Origin: an uncultured Sulfurovum sp.
GTDB taxonomy: Bacteria > Campylobacterota > Campylobacteria > Campylobacterales > Sulfurovaceae
Length of the DNA: 57,335 nucleotides
Direction of reading: 5' to 3'
Assembly (NCBI GenBank): GCA_902727935.1
Contig: CACVAX010000060.1
Span: 1-57,335, forward strand
In this document: piece by piece, positions 1 to 7,230 of the stretch
Layout: each line of letters starts with the position of its first letter
Numbering within the stretch: the stretch's first letter is position 1
Program-made: the position numbers and the translations under genes
Notes under the pieces: generated by a model
What the model was told of the DNA's origin: nothing
The model's database searches: none
What the model saw: only the letters and a program-made list of their open reading frames with translations

Positions 1-1
1 T

Positions 2-206
2 GCTTTTGTTTGGTCTATTTTAGCTGGTGACTATAGAGAACTTGATAAACCTATTGTATTAAAAAAAAGAACCTTATCGAATTAAGAGCATTTTTAAGTA
101 TGGATTAGAATGGTTAAAAAATGTCTTAGTCAATGTTTCTCTTAAAAAACAAGAATTTCATATTCTGATTGGCTTACTCAAACGTGCTTTTCTTAAGAAC
201 GAATGA
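2..206 (+). pseudogene. IS4-family transposase, 3' fragment, frameshifted
   Basis: This is the C-terminal end of a DDE transposase that runs in from outside the window. Frame 2 reads AFVWSILAGDYRELDKP and stops at 83-85. From the A8 run at 61-68 onward, frame 3 continues with RIKSIFKYGLEWLKNVLVN and ends at TGA 204-206. The SIF(K/R)YGL(E/D)xL block is what I recognise from the C-terminus of IS4-family transposases. Joining the halves needs a +1 shift at the A run, so the copy is either decayed or carries a homopolymer error. IS4 elements are not known to use programmed frameshifting here. The 5' part and the left end lie outside the window. Confidence 0.65.
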
Positions 207-272
207 TTTTCTGTCGTGGAGTAAGAAAAATGATATAAATAGCAAAAAAATTGCCTATTTAATAAAATTTTA

Positions 273-286
273 ACTCTTTAAAGAGT
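273..286. repeat. 14-bp perfect palindrome
   Basis: ACTCTTTAAAGAGT is a perfect palindrome about 45 bp upstream of the start at 332. It could be an operator for the membrane-protein/permease pair or part of the end of the neighbouring insertion-sequence remnant. The sequence does not decide. The rest of 207-331 shows nothing else I can name. Confidence 0.3.
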
Positions 287-331
287 ACCTTTAGGACTAG
301 AAAACCTTTTTAAATACCCAAGGAGATACCC

Positions 332-889
332 ATGAAACAAACATCTAGCCCAAACCCTTCAACCCTAAAACATATCTTGATAGTCGATAGCCTCATTTTT
401 ACTGTATTAATTATTATTACACTCATTGGTATCGGATTAACCGATGTCGAAGGCATACATTCAAAATCTTATTGGAGTTTCATTTTTATTGGTATGGCAG
501 TTGGAACTACACTTTGGAGCAGTTGGCGATACACTAAATTGGGTCTCTATGAAGAGAGTCAAATACTTTATCGTCAACTCATCTTATGGGGGGCAGGTAT
601 TGTTGGCTTGGCTACGCTCTATCTGCTCCTCTCAACAGGACGACTCAATTATGAAACAACAGGGTTTTTAATACTGCTGTTACTTGCCCTTGTCACATTT
701 ATTGATGCGATGCTGGTCTCATGGAAGCTCTATCTTGTTGGTCTCCTATTTTTAGCTATTTTATTGCTCTCAATGTATGTAGAGTCTTATCTATGGATAA
801 TTGTCATTATTGCCTTAGCTTTAGTTCTTTTAGTAGGAACGTATGTATTCTTTAAACTAAAACATTTAAAACATCAGGAGAAAGCATGA
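332..889 (+). CDS. Hypothetical integral membrane protein (about 6 TM)
   Basis: This 185-aa protein consists almost entirely of hydrophobic segments. About six membrane spans can be seen, at roughly residues 15-37, 48-65, 82-100, 108-127, 130-148 and 152-173, followed by a basic C-terminus. The ATG follows a good Shine-Dalgarno site (AGGAGATACCC). The stop overlaps the next start in an ATGA tetranucleotide, so it is translationally coupled to the amino-acid permease at 886 and probably works with it. I do not recognise the family. Gene status is well supported by the RBS and the coupling. The function is unknown. Confidence 0.7.
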   Translation: MKQTSSPNPSTLKHILIVDSLIFTVLIIITLIGIGLTDVEGIHSKSYWSFIFIGMAVGTTLWSSWRYTKLGLYEESQILYRQLILWGAGIVGLATLYLLLSTGRLNYETTGFLILLLLALVTFIDAMLVSWKLYLVGLLFLAILLLSMYVESYLWIIVIIALALVLLVGTYVFFKLKHLKHQEKA

Positions 890-2193
890 AACCAACCTCA
901 TCAACCAAAGCCTTTAATACCTTAGGTGCTGTTCTTTTAGGGATTGGTTCTATGGTAGGAGCTGGTGTCTTTATTGTCATTGGTCAAGCTGGAGCTGTTA
1001 CAGGAAACTTGGTCTGGTTTGCTTTTATTTTAGGAGGTCTTATCGCCTTGTTAAGTGGTTACTCTCTTGCCAAACTGGCTCTACGTTACCCTTCACGAGG
1101 GGGCATTAGCGAATACTTGGTGCAAAGTTTTGGTGATACACTTTTTACAGGAGTGGCAAGTATTCTTTTTTACTTCTCACAACTCGTCGCCATTGCTGCT
1201 GTGGCAAAATCATTTGGGATTTACAGTGCAACCTTAATGGGACTGCAAAGTACAGCACTCTATAGTTCGCTCTTTGCTGTTCTTATTGTTCTCTTTTTTA
1301 TGGCAATTCATTTAATAGGTTCAAGCATGATTGCCAAATTTGAAAACCTCATTGTGGGTATCAAAGTCACTATTTTAGTACTTTTTGTAAGTGTCTCACT
1401 CTTCTACATTGACCCACATCGTTTAGCCATTGCTTCTAATCTACACCTCACTTCTCTGACCTTTGCTATAGGACTTACCTTTTTTGCCTATCAAGGCTTT
1501 AGCGTTATTACCAATACCGTTGAAGACATGGAAAACCCTAAACAAACCATGTTAAAAGCAATGGTTATTGCCATCGTTAGTGTCATGGTGCTTTATGTTA
1601 GCATTAGTATTGTCGTCTTTGGCAATTTATCACTAGACGCCATTACCCAAGCCAAAGATTACGCCCTAGCCGAAGCTGCCAAACCTCTCTTTGGTGAATG
1701 GGGTTTTAAAATCATCGCTGTAACAGCACTTCTTGCCACGGCTTCAGCCATCAATGCCACACTCTATGCAGCTACTGAAATCAGCTACACCATGGCAAAA
1801 CGGGGTGAGTTACCTAAACAATATGACTTTCGGATTATTCATTCCTATGAAGGTCTGATTATTAGTACGTTATTAATTATTCCAATGATTCTTTTTTTCG
1901 ATTTAACCCAAATCACCACCATTGCTGCTTTAATTGTCCTCTTGGTTCAAGGCATTACCCATATTGGACATTTACGCCGTATTAAACAGACCCAAGCCAA
2001 TCCTCTATGGATAGCACTAAGTGTACTCTTTACACTGGGTATTGCAGGATTAATGATGGTAGAAAACTTCAGTAAATCACCCAATATTCTCTATTATCTC
2101 CTAGCCATGATTCTCATTGCATTGCTCTTTGAATTCATCTTACGGTTTAAACATCAACGTGCATTAAAAGGACAGAGTAATGCAAACGCTTAA
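886..2193 (+). CDS. APC-family amino acid permease
   Basis: This 435-aa protein has about twelve membrane spans and belongs to the amino acid/polyamine/organocation superfamily. The N-terminus carries the TM1 signature GIGSMVGAGVF (residues about 19-29), the unwound substrate-binding helix of APC transporters. A second conserved helix, FAIGLTFFAYQGF, lies near residue 193. By family it should import an amino acid or amine with H+ or Na+, but the substrate cannot be read from sequence. It overlaps the preceding membrane-protein gene by 4 nt and has its own AGGAG site. Its arginines are CGN codons, unlike the next gene. Confidence 0.85.
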   Translation: MKPTSSTKAFNTLGAVLLGIGSMVGAGVFIVIGQAGAVTGNLVWFAFILGGLIALLSGYSLAKLALRYPSRGGISEYLVQSFGDTLFTGVASILFYFSQLVAIAAVAKSFGIYSATLMGLQSTALYSSLFAVLIVLFFMAIHLIGSSMIAKFENLIVGIKVTILVLFVSVSLFYIDPHRLAIASNLHLTSLTFAIGLTFFAYQGFSVITNTVEDMENPKQTMLKAMVIAIVSVMVLYVSISIVVFGNLSLDAITQAKDYALAEAAKPLFGEWGFKIIAVTALLATASAINATLYAATEISYTMAKRGELPKQYDFRIIHSYEGLIISTLLIIPMILFFDLTQITTIAALIVLLVQGITHIGHLRRIKQTQANPLWIALSVLFTLGIAGLMMVENFSKSPNILYYLLAMILIALLFEFILRFKHQRALKGQSNANA

Positions 2194-2231
2194 AAAAAGT
2201 ATTAAAGATATATAATTCATCTACAAAGCGT

Positions 2232-2237
2232 TATAAT
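2232..2237 (+). promoter_or_regulatory. -10 box of the SDR-DUF2867 gene
   Basis: TATAAT lies 41 nt upstream of the ATG at 2279. A conventional AAAAAGG Shine-Dalgarno site lies between them, so this gene has an ordinary leader. I see no convincing -35. Confidence 0.45.
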
Positions 2238-2278
2238 AAAGTGCTAAAGTAGTTGTATGAATTTAAAAAGGCATAACT

Positions 2279-3712
2279 ATGAAAGTTTTATTAACAGGCT
2301 CAACAGGATATATTGGAAGAAGATTAAAAGAGAAACTTTTAGAAAAACCTGATGTAGATTTAAGATTATTTGCTAGAAATAAAAAAGCTTTATCTTCAAA
2401 AATACAAAACCATGTAGAAATTGTAGAAGGTGATACTTTTAATAAAAACCAGTTAAAAGAAGCTTTAAAAGATATTGATGTTGCCTATTATTTAGTCCAC
2501 TCTTTAAGTAATAAAGATTATAAAGAGTTGGATAAAGTTTCTGCACAAAACTTTATTGATATTGCAAATGAGTGTGGTGTTAAAAGAGTAATTTACTTAG
2601 GTGGATTGGGCGTTAAAAATCAAAATACCAGTGAACATCTTTTAAGCCGATTAGAGACAGGTGAAGTTTTAAGTTCAAATAGAAATGTACAAAATATTTG
2701 GATTAGAGCTGGGGTTATAATTGGTTCAGGAAGTACAAGTTTTGAGATAATTAGAAATCTGACAGAAAAACTCCCCATTATGACCACACCAAAATGGGTA
2801 GATACCAAAGCTCAACCAATAGCTGTTCATGATGTTATAAGCTATTTGGTTCAATCTTTATACATAAAAGAAACAAAAAATTTAACAATCGACATAGGAT
2901 GTGAACAATTAACCTATAAACAAATGATGCTTCAAACAGCTCAAGCTTTAGACTTAAAAAGAATTATTATTCCTCTCCCTTTTTTATCAATTAATATCTC
3001 ATCCTATTGGTTAAATCTTTTTACCCCCGTTCCTTTTACTGTTGCAAAAGCTTTAATAGAAGGACTTAAATCAGAAGTTGTCATACAAAATGATAATGCA
3101 AAAAAATATTTTCCTGAAATAGAACCAATACCCTTTCTACATGCTGTTAAAAAGGCTGTTCAAGAAATAAAAACAAATCAAGTAATAAGTAGATGGTCAG
3201 ATACATCAGGGGGGATTTGGGAAAAAAATCATACAAAAGAAATTGCAGATGCAATATTTTTTGATAGAAAAGAAAAAGATATAAATAATTTATCAAAGAG
3301 TAATATTTATCAAGCCTTTACCTCTATAGGTGGAGACAATGGTTGGTTTACCTATGATTTTCTATGGGAAATAAGAGGTTTTATGGATAAAATGATTGGT
3401 GGAGTGGGATTAAAAAGAGGACGAAGAGATCAAAACACATTAAGAGTTGGAGAAAGCCTGGACTTTTGGAAAGTTCTTGATGTACAAGAAGATGAAAGAC
3501 TTTTACTCTATGCTCAGATGAAAGTTCCTGGTAATGCTTGGTTAGAGTTTAAAATAGAAGATAATAAACTAATACAATCTGCCTATTTTTATCCTAAAGG
3601 ATTGCTAGGAAGACTCTATTGGTATGCATTAATTCCTATTCATTACTTTGTATTCAATAATATGATAAATAGTATCATCAAAAAAGCTACTATTTCTTCA
3701 CGTCAATCATAA
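2279..3712 (+). CDS. SDR-type NAD(P)-binding protein with C-terminal DUF2867
   Basis: This 477-aa protein has two parts. Residues 1 to about 300 form an atypical/extended SDR Rossmann domain opening with GSTGYIG (residues 7-13), related to nucleoside-diphosphate-sugar epimerases and NAD(P)H-binding proteins. The C-terminal part, about 310-470, with YDFLWEIRGFMDKMIGGVGL, matches the DUF2867 module commonly fused to this Rossmann domain. The substrate is unknown. The RBS is AAAAAGG and the start is ATG. Codon use is odd: 17 of 20 arginines are AGA, whereas the permease just upstream uses only CGN codons. With an IS remnant and a broken gene on either side, this suggests acquisition by transfer. 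Confidence 0.75.
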   Translation: MKVLLTGSTGYIGRRLKEKLLEKPDVDLRLFARNKKALSSKIQNHVEIVEGDTFNKNQLKEALKDIDVAYYLVHSLSNKDYKELDKVSAQNFIDIANECGVKRVIYLGGLGVKNQNTSEHLLSRLETGEVLSSNRNVQNIWIRAGVIIGSGSTSFEIIRNLTEKLPIMTTPKWVDTKAQPIAVHDVISYLVQSLYIKETKNLTIDIGCEQLTYKQMMLQTAQALDLKRIIIPLPFLSINISSYWLNLFTPVPFTVAKALIEGLKSEVVIQNDNAKKYFPEIEPIPFLHAVKKAVQEIKTNQVISRWSDTSGGIWEKNHTKEIADAIFFDRKEKDINNLSKSNIYQAFTSIGGDNGWFTYDFLWEIRGFMDKMIGGVGLKRGRRDQNTLRVGESLDFWKVLDVQEDERLLLYAQMKVPGNAWLEFKIEDNKLIQSAYFYPKGLLGRLYWYALIPIHYFVFNNMINSIIKKATISSRQS

Positions 3713-3940
3713 AGTCATTTCTACGCAAAAACCACTATGTTTATCTATTGGCAAAGGAAGTTTTTTACCCATCTCATCAAAATTACCTGTTACTTCCGTT
3801 TGTGCTACTATGAAGGGAGTATATTCTCTTAGCTCAAATGTATCATTTGTTTGGATGACTGTATATTTTGGTTCTTCTATTGCCATCAGTGTTCCTTTTA
3901 ATATAACTAGTAGAATAAATATTTTTCTGATTTTCATCAT
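3707..3940 (-). pseudogene. SOUL-family haem-binding protein, internally deleted
   Basis: The reverse-strand frame from the ATG at 3940, after an AAAAAGG site, begins with a signal-like hydrophobic stretch. It continues with IEEPKYTVIQTNDTFELREY and IVAQTEVTGNFDE, the classic N-terminus of SOUL/HBP haem-binding proteins. After about 50 residues of this domain it passes directly into KKLPLPIDKHSGF and stops. That tail resembles the later LPxPxDxR segment of SOUL domains. A full SOUL protein has about 180-200 residues, so the central part is missing. The stop overlaps the 3' end of the convergent SDR gene by 6 nt, which suggests the deletion came with a local rearrangement. Confidence 0.6.
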
Positions 3941-4092
3941 TAGTACCTTTTTATATAAAATAATTATTATGAAAAATAACATTATTTTTGTTTCTTTAGA
4001 ACCCTAAATATGTCAATTCATAATTGAAACTAATTCATTATTAATTACTTTAAACTATAATTCCACCTATATATTGAAAGGAAAACATTAAA

Positions 4093-4761
4093 ATGAACAT
4101 AACAATCAAAAATATGTTAGTTATGCTTTTTGTAATATTTACATTCACCACTTCTGCATTTTCAAAAGACCACAACATAAGAACCTATAAAGATAGAGGC
4201 ATTAAGTATTACCCCTTTTATCCTAAAAAAGGAACGATTAAATATGGAAAAGCCTCTTGGTATGGGAAACCTTTTCATGGACGTTTAACAGCCAACGGCG
4301 AACGCTACAACATGTACGCCATGACAGCTGCACACCGTACTTATGCTTTAGGAACGGTGTTAAAAGTAACCAGTTTAAAAAATTGGCGTTCTGTTATTGT
4401 GAGGGTTAATGACAGAGGTCCCTTCTACTCTTCTCGAAAAATTGACCTCTCTTATGGTGTGGCAAAAAAACTCGGCTTTGTAAAAAAAGGCATTGAAAAA
4501 ATTAAAATTGAAGTTTTATCTTCAAAAGGACAAAAATCAAAAAAAATTATTAGAAATCAAAAAGTTCAAGTAGCCTCTTTTTTTGACAAGGAAAACGCAC
4601 ATAGCTTTAAAAAGAAACACAACTTAAAAAATGCTATCATTGTCAAGCAATATATTAAAAATCATAAAAAAACAGCTTACAAAATTATTGTAAAATGCAC
4701 CCCTTGGGAAGCAAACAAACTTTTAAAATCCAAAAAGTTTTCAGGTGCTTACAAAGTTTAG
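4093..4761 (+). CDS. rlpA: RlpA-like double-psi beta-barrel protein with SPOR domain
   Basis: This 222-aa exported protein has a signal peptide at about 1-24. A double-psi beta-barrel spans about 52-137, with ASWYGKPFHGRLTANGE, the conserved His in TAAHRT and the conserved Asp in VNDRGPF. The C-terminal domain, about 155-222, beginning KVQVASFFDKENA, has the pattern of a SPOR domain, which binds denuded septal glycan. RlpA proteins of this architecture are septal lytic transglycosylases in Pseudomonas. Here the role is inferred. The RBS AAGGA precedes the ATG and TATAAT lies upstream near 4055. It is the first and only SPOR-bearing member of a three-gene array. Confidence 0.85.
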   Translation: MNITIKNMLVMLFVIFTFTTSAFSKDHNIRTYKDRGIKYYPFYPKKGTIKYGKASWYGKPFHGRLTANGERYNMYAMTAAHRTYALGTVLKVTSLKNWRSVIVRVNDRGPFYSSRKIDLSYGVAKKLGFVKKGIEKIKIEVLSSKGQKSKKIIRNQKVQVASFFDKENAHSFKKKHNLKNAIIVKQYIKNHKKTAYKIIVKCTPWEANKLLKSKKFSGAYKV

Positions 4762-4762
4762 T

Positions 4763-4768
4763 TATAAT
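4763..4768 (+). promoter_or_regulatory. -10 box abutting the second RlpA start (leaderless candidate)
   Basis: TATAAT is followed by exactly 6 nt (TAAGGT) and then the ATG at 4775. RNA polymerase would start at or next to the ATG. The AAGG inside the 6 nt is too close to the ATG to act as a Shine-Dalgarno site. The box begins 2 nt after the upstream stop codon. Confidence 0.5.
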
Positions 4769-4774
4769 TAAGGT

Positions 4775-5140
4775 ATGACAAATAATCTTAATAAATATCT
4801 AATTCTTACTTTACTTTTTGCTCTTTTCACTACAGCCTGTAGCCAACGCTCTAACCAACTTCTAGGGAATGGAAGTTGGTATGGAAAAAAATATCATGGG
4901 CGACAAACGGCCAGTGGTGAACCCTACAACATGTATGCCTACACAGCTGCCCATAAAACCTTAGCTTTTGGTACAATGGTTAAAGTTACCAACTTAAAAA
5001 ACAATCGTTCTGTAATTGTACGCATTAATGACAGAGGTCCTTTTGTAGGAGGTCGTATTATTGACCTATCCTACATGGCTGCTAAAGAATTGGACTATAT
5101 TAATGATGGTGTTGCCAAACTAAAGCTTGAACTACAGTAG
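4775..5140 (+). CDS. RlpA-like lipoprotein (short, barrel only)
   Basis: This 121-aa protein has a lipoprotein signal peptide with lipobox TTAC (Cys at about residue 22). One RlpA double-psi beta-barrel covers the rest: [25 protein letters not shown] and RINDRGPF, so both catalytic-type residues (His, Asp) are kept. No SPOR domain is present. It should be anchored in the outer membrane and face the peptidoglycan. It lies 13 nt behind the first RlpA gene, but an apparent -10 box ends 6 nt before its ATG, so it may also be transcribed independently as a leaderless mRNA. Confidence 0.85.
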   Translation: MTNNLNKYLILTLLFALFTTACSQRSNQLLGNGSWYGKKYHGRQTASGEPYNMYAYTAAHKTLAFGTMVKVTNLKNNRSVIVRINDRGPFVGGRIIDLSYMAAKELDYINDGVAKLKLELQ

Positions 5141-5208
5141 AATTTACACTTTTAATTATAAATTTTAAGTCACAAGAAGTAAAACAGCCTGTAAGTAAAA
5201 GGTTTGGT

Positions 5209-5214
5209 TATACT
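5209..5214 (+). promoter_or_regulatory. -10 box abutting the third RlpA start (leaderless candidate)
   Basis: TATACT is followed by 5 nt (TTAAC) and the ATG at 5220. There is no Shine-Dalgarno sequence at a usable distance; the only purine run nearby is upstream of the -10 box. It has the same arrangement as the second RlpA gene. Confidence 0.4.
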
Positions 5215-5219
5215 TTAAC

Positions 5220-5627
5220 ATGAATAAATTATTAATAAAATATCTAATTGTCCTCCTCCTCTTTGCTTTTACAAGCCCTATCCATGCTAAAAATAAAAAA
5301 GTACAAATAGGAAAAGGAAGTTGGTATGGTAAAAAATTTCATGGACGAAAAACAGCCAATGGTGAACGATACAACATGTATGCCTACACAGCTGCCCATA
5401 AAACCTTACCTTTTAACACCATGGTACGGGTAACAAATCTACGCAATAAACGTTCTATTATCGTCCGTATCAATGACCGAGGACCTTATGTGAGAGGTCG
5501 TATTATAGACCTCTCTTACTTAGCTGCCAAAAAATTAGGCTATATCAACAAAGGCGTCGCTAAGCTTAAGGTGAAAGTACTCTATAAACAAAAAAGAAAA
5601 AAGAAAAAAAAGAAGAAGAAGAGATAA
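5220..5627 (+). CDS. RlpA-like exported protein with lysine-rich tail
   Basis: This 135-aa protein has a signal peptide at about 1-23 ending near SPIHA, then one RlpA double-psi beta-barrel. The barrel carries GKGSWYGKKFHGRKTANGE, the His in TAAHKT and the Asp in RINDRGPY. The last 13 or so residues are almost all Lys/Arg. This tail is encoded by the A/G-rich ascending arm of the transcription terminator, so it may be a by-product of the hairpin, a peptidoglycan- or teichoate-like polyanion binder, or both. It is the third member of the array and most similar to the second. No SPOR domain is present. Confidence 0.85.
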   Translation: MNKLLIKYLIVLLLFAFTSPIHAKNKKVQIGKGSWYGKKFHGRKTANGERYNMYAYTAAHKTLPFNTMVRVTNLRNKRSIIVRINDRGPYVRGRIIDLSYLAAKKLGYINKGVAKLKVKVLYKQKRKKKKKKKKR

Positions 5628-5649
5628 AACTCTTCTTCTTTTTTTCTTT
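5613..5649 (+). terminator. Intrinsic terminator overlapping the RlpA3 stop codon
   Basis: A perfect 11-bp stem, AAGAAGAAGAG (5613-5623) with CTCTTCTTCTT (5630-5640), has a 6-nt loop that contains the TAA stop. It is followed by TTTTTCTTT. It ends the three-gene RlpA array. Confidence 0.75.
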
Positions 5650-5732
5650 ACTCCTAACAAATACTCAACTCCTCTATGACCTTTACTCTATTTCACACTT
5701 TCATTTTTTTGATAAACATAACTCTTTTTTTC

Positions 5733-5775
5733 TAAAATTATAAATTTTTTTTCAGTAAAAAAATTTATAATTTTA
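5733..5775. repeat. 19-bp perfect AT-only inverted repeat containing a -10 box
   Basis: Arms 5733-5751 and 5757-5775 are perfectly complementary with a 5-nt TCAGT spacer. The right arm contains TATAAT (5766-5771), placing a start site about 60 nt before the GNAT gene at 5839. Because of the symmetry the left arm offers the same -10 box on the other strand. The rest of 5650-5838 is AT-rich with no gene that I can see. Confidence 0.6.
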
Positions 5776-5838
5776 CATATGAAATAACAGGCTACTTGAA
5801 AAATCCAAGAAGTCTAATGTATTACAAGGAATACAAGT

Positions 5839-6357
5839 ATGAATTATGAGTTTACTACCCAAAAACTAATCGTTAAGCAATGGCACTCTTTTAATCCAAC
5901 AGAACTCAATCAACCTGACCTAATTGATATCATAAATGATATGCTAGAACCAGATATTACCGTTACTTTTTCCATGATGTGGCGAGGTAATTATGATAGA
6001 GAAAGAACCGAATCATGGATTAAAGAACGCGATACTGAATCCAAAACACTTCTTGCCATAGACAAAACGACCAAAGATGCCATAGGTGTCATCAACTTTT
6101 TTAAAGTAGGAGACAGAAGTAAGGGGATAAAGTTACGCGTAGGCTACTTCGTTTCTAAAGTCATGTGGAGTAAAGGCTTTGCTACCGAGCTTATGGAAGG
6201 CTTTACCCATTGGTGTAGAGAAAATAATATCTCAACCATTTTTGCTGGAGTAGAACCCCACAATATTGCATCCATTCGTGTACTGGAAAAAAATAACTTT
6301 TCAAACGAAAAAACTGAAGTGAATGGTAGAACCCTACTTTTTGTCTATAACACTTAG
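5839..6357 (+). CDS. GNAT-family N-acetyltransferase (RimJ/RimL type)
   Basis: This 172-aa protein has the GNAT acetyl-CoA fold. Beta4/motif A reads LRVGYFVSKVMWSKGFATELMEGF (a variant of the Q/RxxGxG/A loop, here SKGFATE), and motif B reads GVEPHNIASIRVLEKNNF, where the N-x-x-S-x-x-V-L-E-K-x-x-F pattern is typical of the RimJ/RimL ribosomal-protein and amino-acid acetyltransferases. The acceptor is unknown. The RBS AAGGA precedes the ATG by about 9 nt. It stands alone between the long AT hairpin and a small membrane-protein gene. Confidence 0.8.
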   Translation: MNYEFTTQKLIVKQWHSFNPTELNQPDLIDIINDMLEPDITVTFSMMWRGNYDRERTESWIKERDTESKTLLAIDKTTKDAIGVINFFKVGDRSKGIKLRVGYFVSKVMWSKGFATELMEGFTHWCRENNISTIFAGVEPHNIASIRVLEKNNFSNEKTEVNGRTLLFVYNT

Positions 6358-6413
6358 CAATAATTTTATTTTGATATACTTGAAGGATGAACCCAATAAA
6401 GGAACACTAAGTT

Positions 6414-6695
6414 ATGGACTTCTTCACGTTTAAAAGCTTTATTAGTATCGAGGTCTTAATCATATTTTATTATCTAGGGGCAATTATCATGCCTATCATA
6501 ATATGGTTTGCTCTAAGAAGGTTCAGCAAAAAATATCACTTATCTCCAAACAATATTATGAACACAAAACAAAAAGTGATTTTAACACTCTTATTTCTCA
6601 TAGCATTCTTTTTTATGCAACTTTTTTGGAGAATGCTTTTTGAATTTTTGATTGCTTATATGCAGATACGGGATGCCCTTTTAGCACAATACTAA
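6414..6695 (+). CDS. Small membrane protein, DUF4282-like
   Basis: This 93-aa protein has two membrane spans (about 10-33 and 55-82). The opening FFTFKSFISIEVLIIFYYLG and the closing FWRMLFEFLIAYMQIRDAL resemble DUF4282 proteins, which keep an F-x-x-F-I pattern before TM1 and an E-x-L-I-x-x-x-x-I-x-D motif after TM2. The assignment rests on pattern memory, not a search. The RBS is AAAGGAA. It ends head-on against the reverse-strand gene at 6696, with no gap. Confidence 0.55.
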   Translation: MDFFTFKSFISIEVLIIFYYLGAIIMPIIIWFALRRFSKKYHLSPNNIMNTKQKVILTLLFLIAFFFMQLFWRMLFEFLIAYMQIRDALLAQY

Positions 6696-7226
6696 CTACT
6701 GCCCAATCACCTTAGTATCAATAACTTCTAACTGAGGAACACTGTTTTTCTCTTTTTCGATACGCTTACCACGCCAATAGTAACCCCCAATAACCCCACC
6801 AGCTGCTGTCATAGTCAGTAGTCCTGCTGTGATTAGTTGGGCAAAGATAAACAAAGCCCCTACCCCTAAAACACCAGCAAAAGAAGCCCCAACTTTAAAA
6901 TTTGCCTTAGCATGGGTTACTTTTGCTTCTCTAGCAATGTCTTTTTGAGCCTCTTTGACTACCCTTGTTTTTGCCTTTTCAGCCTTTACTTTGAGAGCTT
7001 CTCGTTCTTTAGCAAATTCACTTTCCATCTTATGTTGAGAATCTTTTTTAAAATGAGCAGAGAGAGAAGAGAACCAAAAAGCAACCATAAGTGCCATAAA
7101 AAAAAGAGGAAGAATTAAACGAAGCAGTGAACCTCCATCTTCTAAATTTATAGGAGAAATATAAATCAAAACAGCCGTCACGAGTTGCACCAAAACAATG
7201 CCCAATAAAAATTTTAAAACTTGCAT
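6696..7226 (-). CDS. Hypothetical membrane protein with charged coiled coil
   Basis: This 176-aa protein has two hydrophobic segments near the N-terminus (about 5-24 and 33-53), a highly charged Lys/Glu/Ala-rich helical region (about 60-112) likely to form a coiled coil, and a second hydrophobic pair (about 114-150) rich in Gly/Ala. The tail is cytoplasmic and basic. I do not recognise the family. The ATG follows GAAAGG, which overlaps the stop of the upstream phosphoribosyltransferase gene (4 nt gap), so it is the last gene of the mqnE-proB-proC operon. Confidence 0.65.
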   Translation of the reverse strand: MQVLKFLLGIVLVQLVTAVLIYISPINLEDGGSLLRLILPLFFMALMVAFWFSSLSAHFKKDSQHKMESEFAKEREALKVKAEKAKTRVVKEAQKDIAREAKVTHAKANFKVGASFAGVLGVGALFIFAQLITAGLLTMTAAGGVIGGYYWRGKRIEKEKNSVPQLEVIDTKVIGQ

Positions 7227-7230
7227 TTAC

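Noticed and set aside
61-85. Programmed ribosomal frameshift in the transposase
   Set aside because: The shift needed is +1 at a plain A run, and IS4-type elements are not known for it. Decay or a homopolymer error is simpler.
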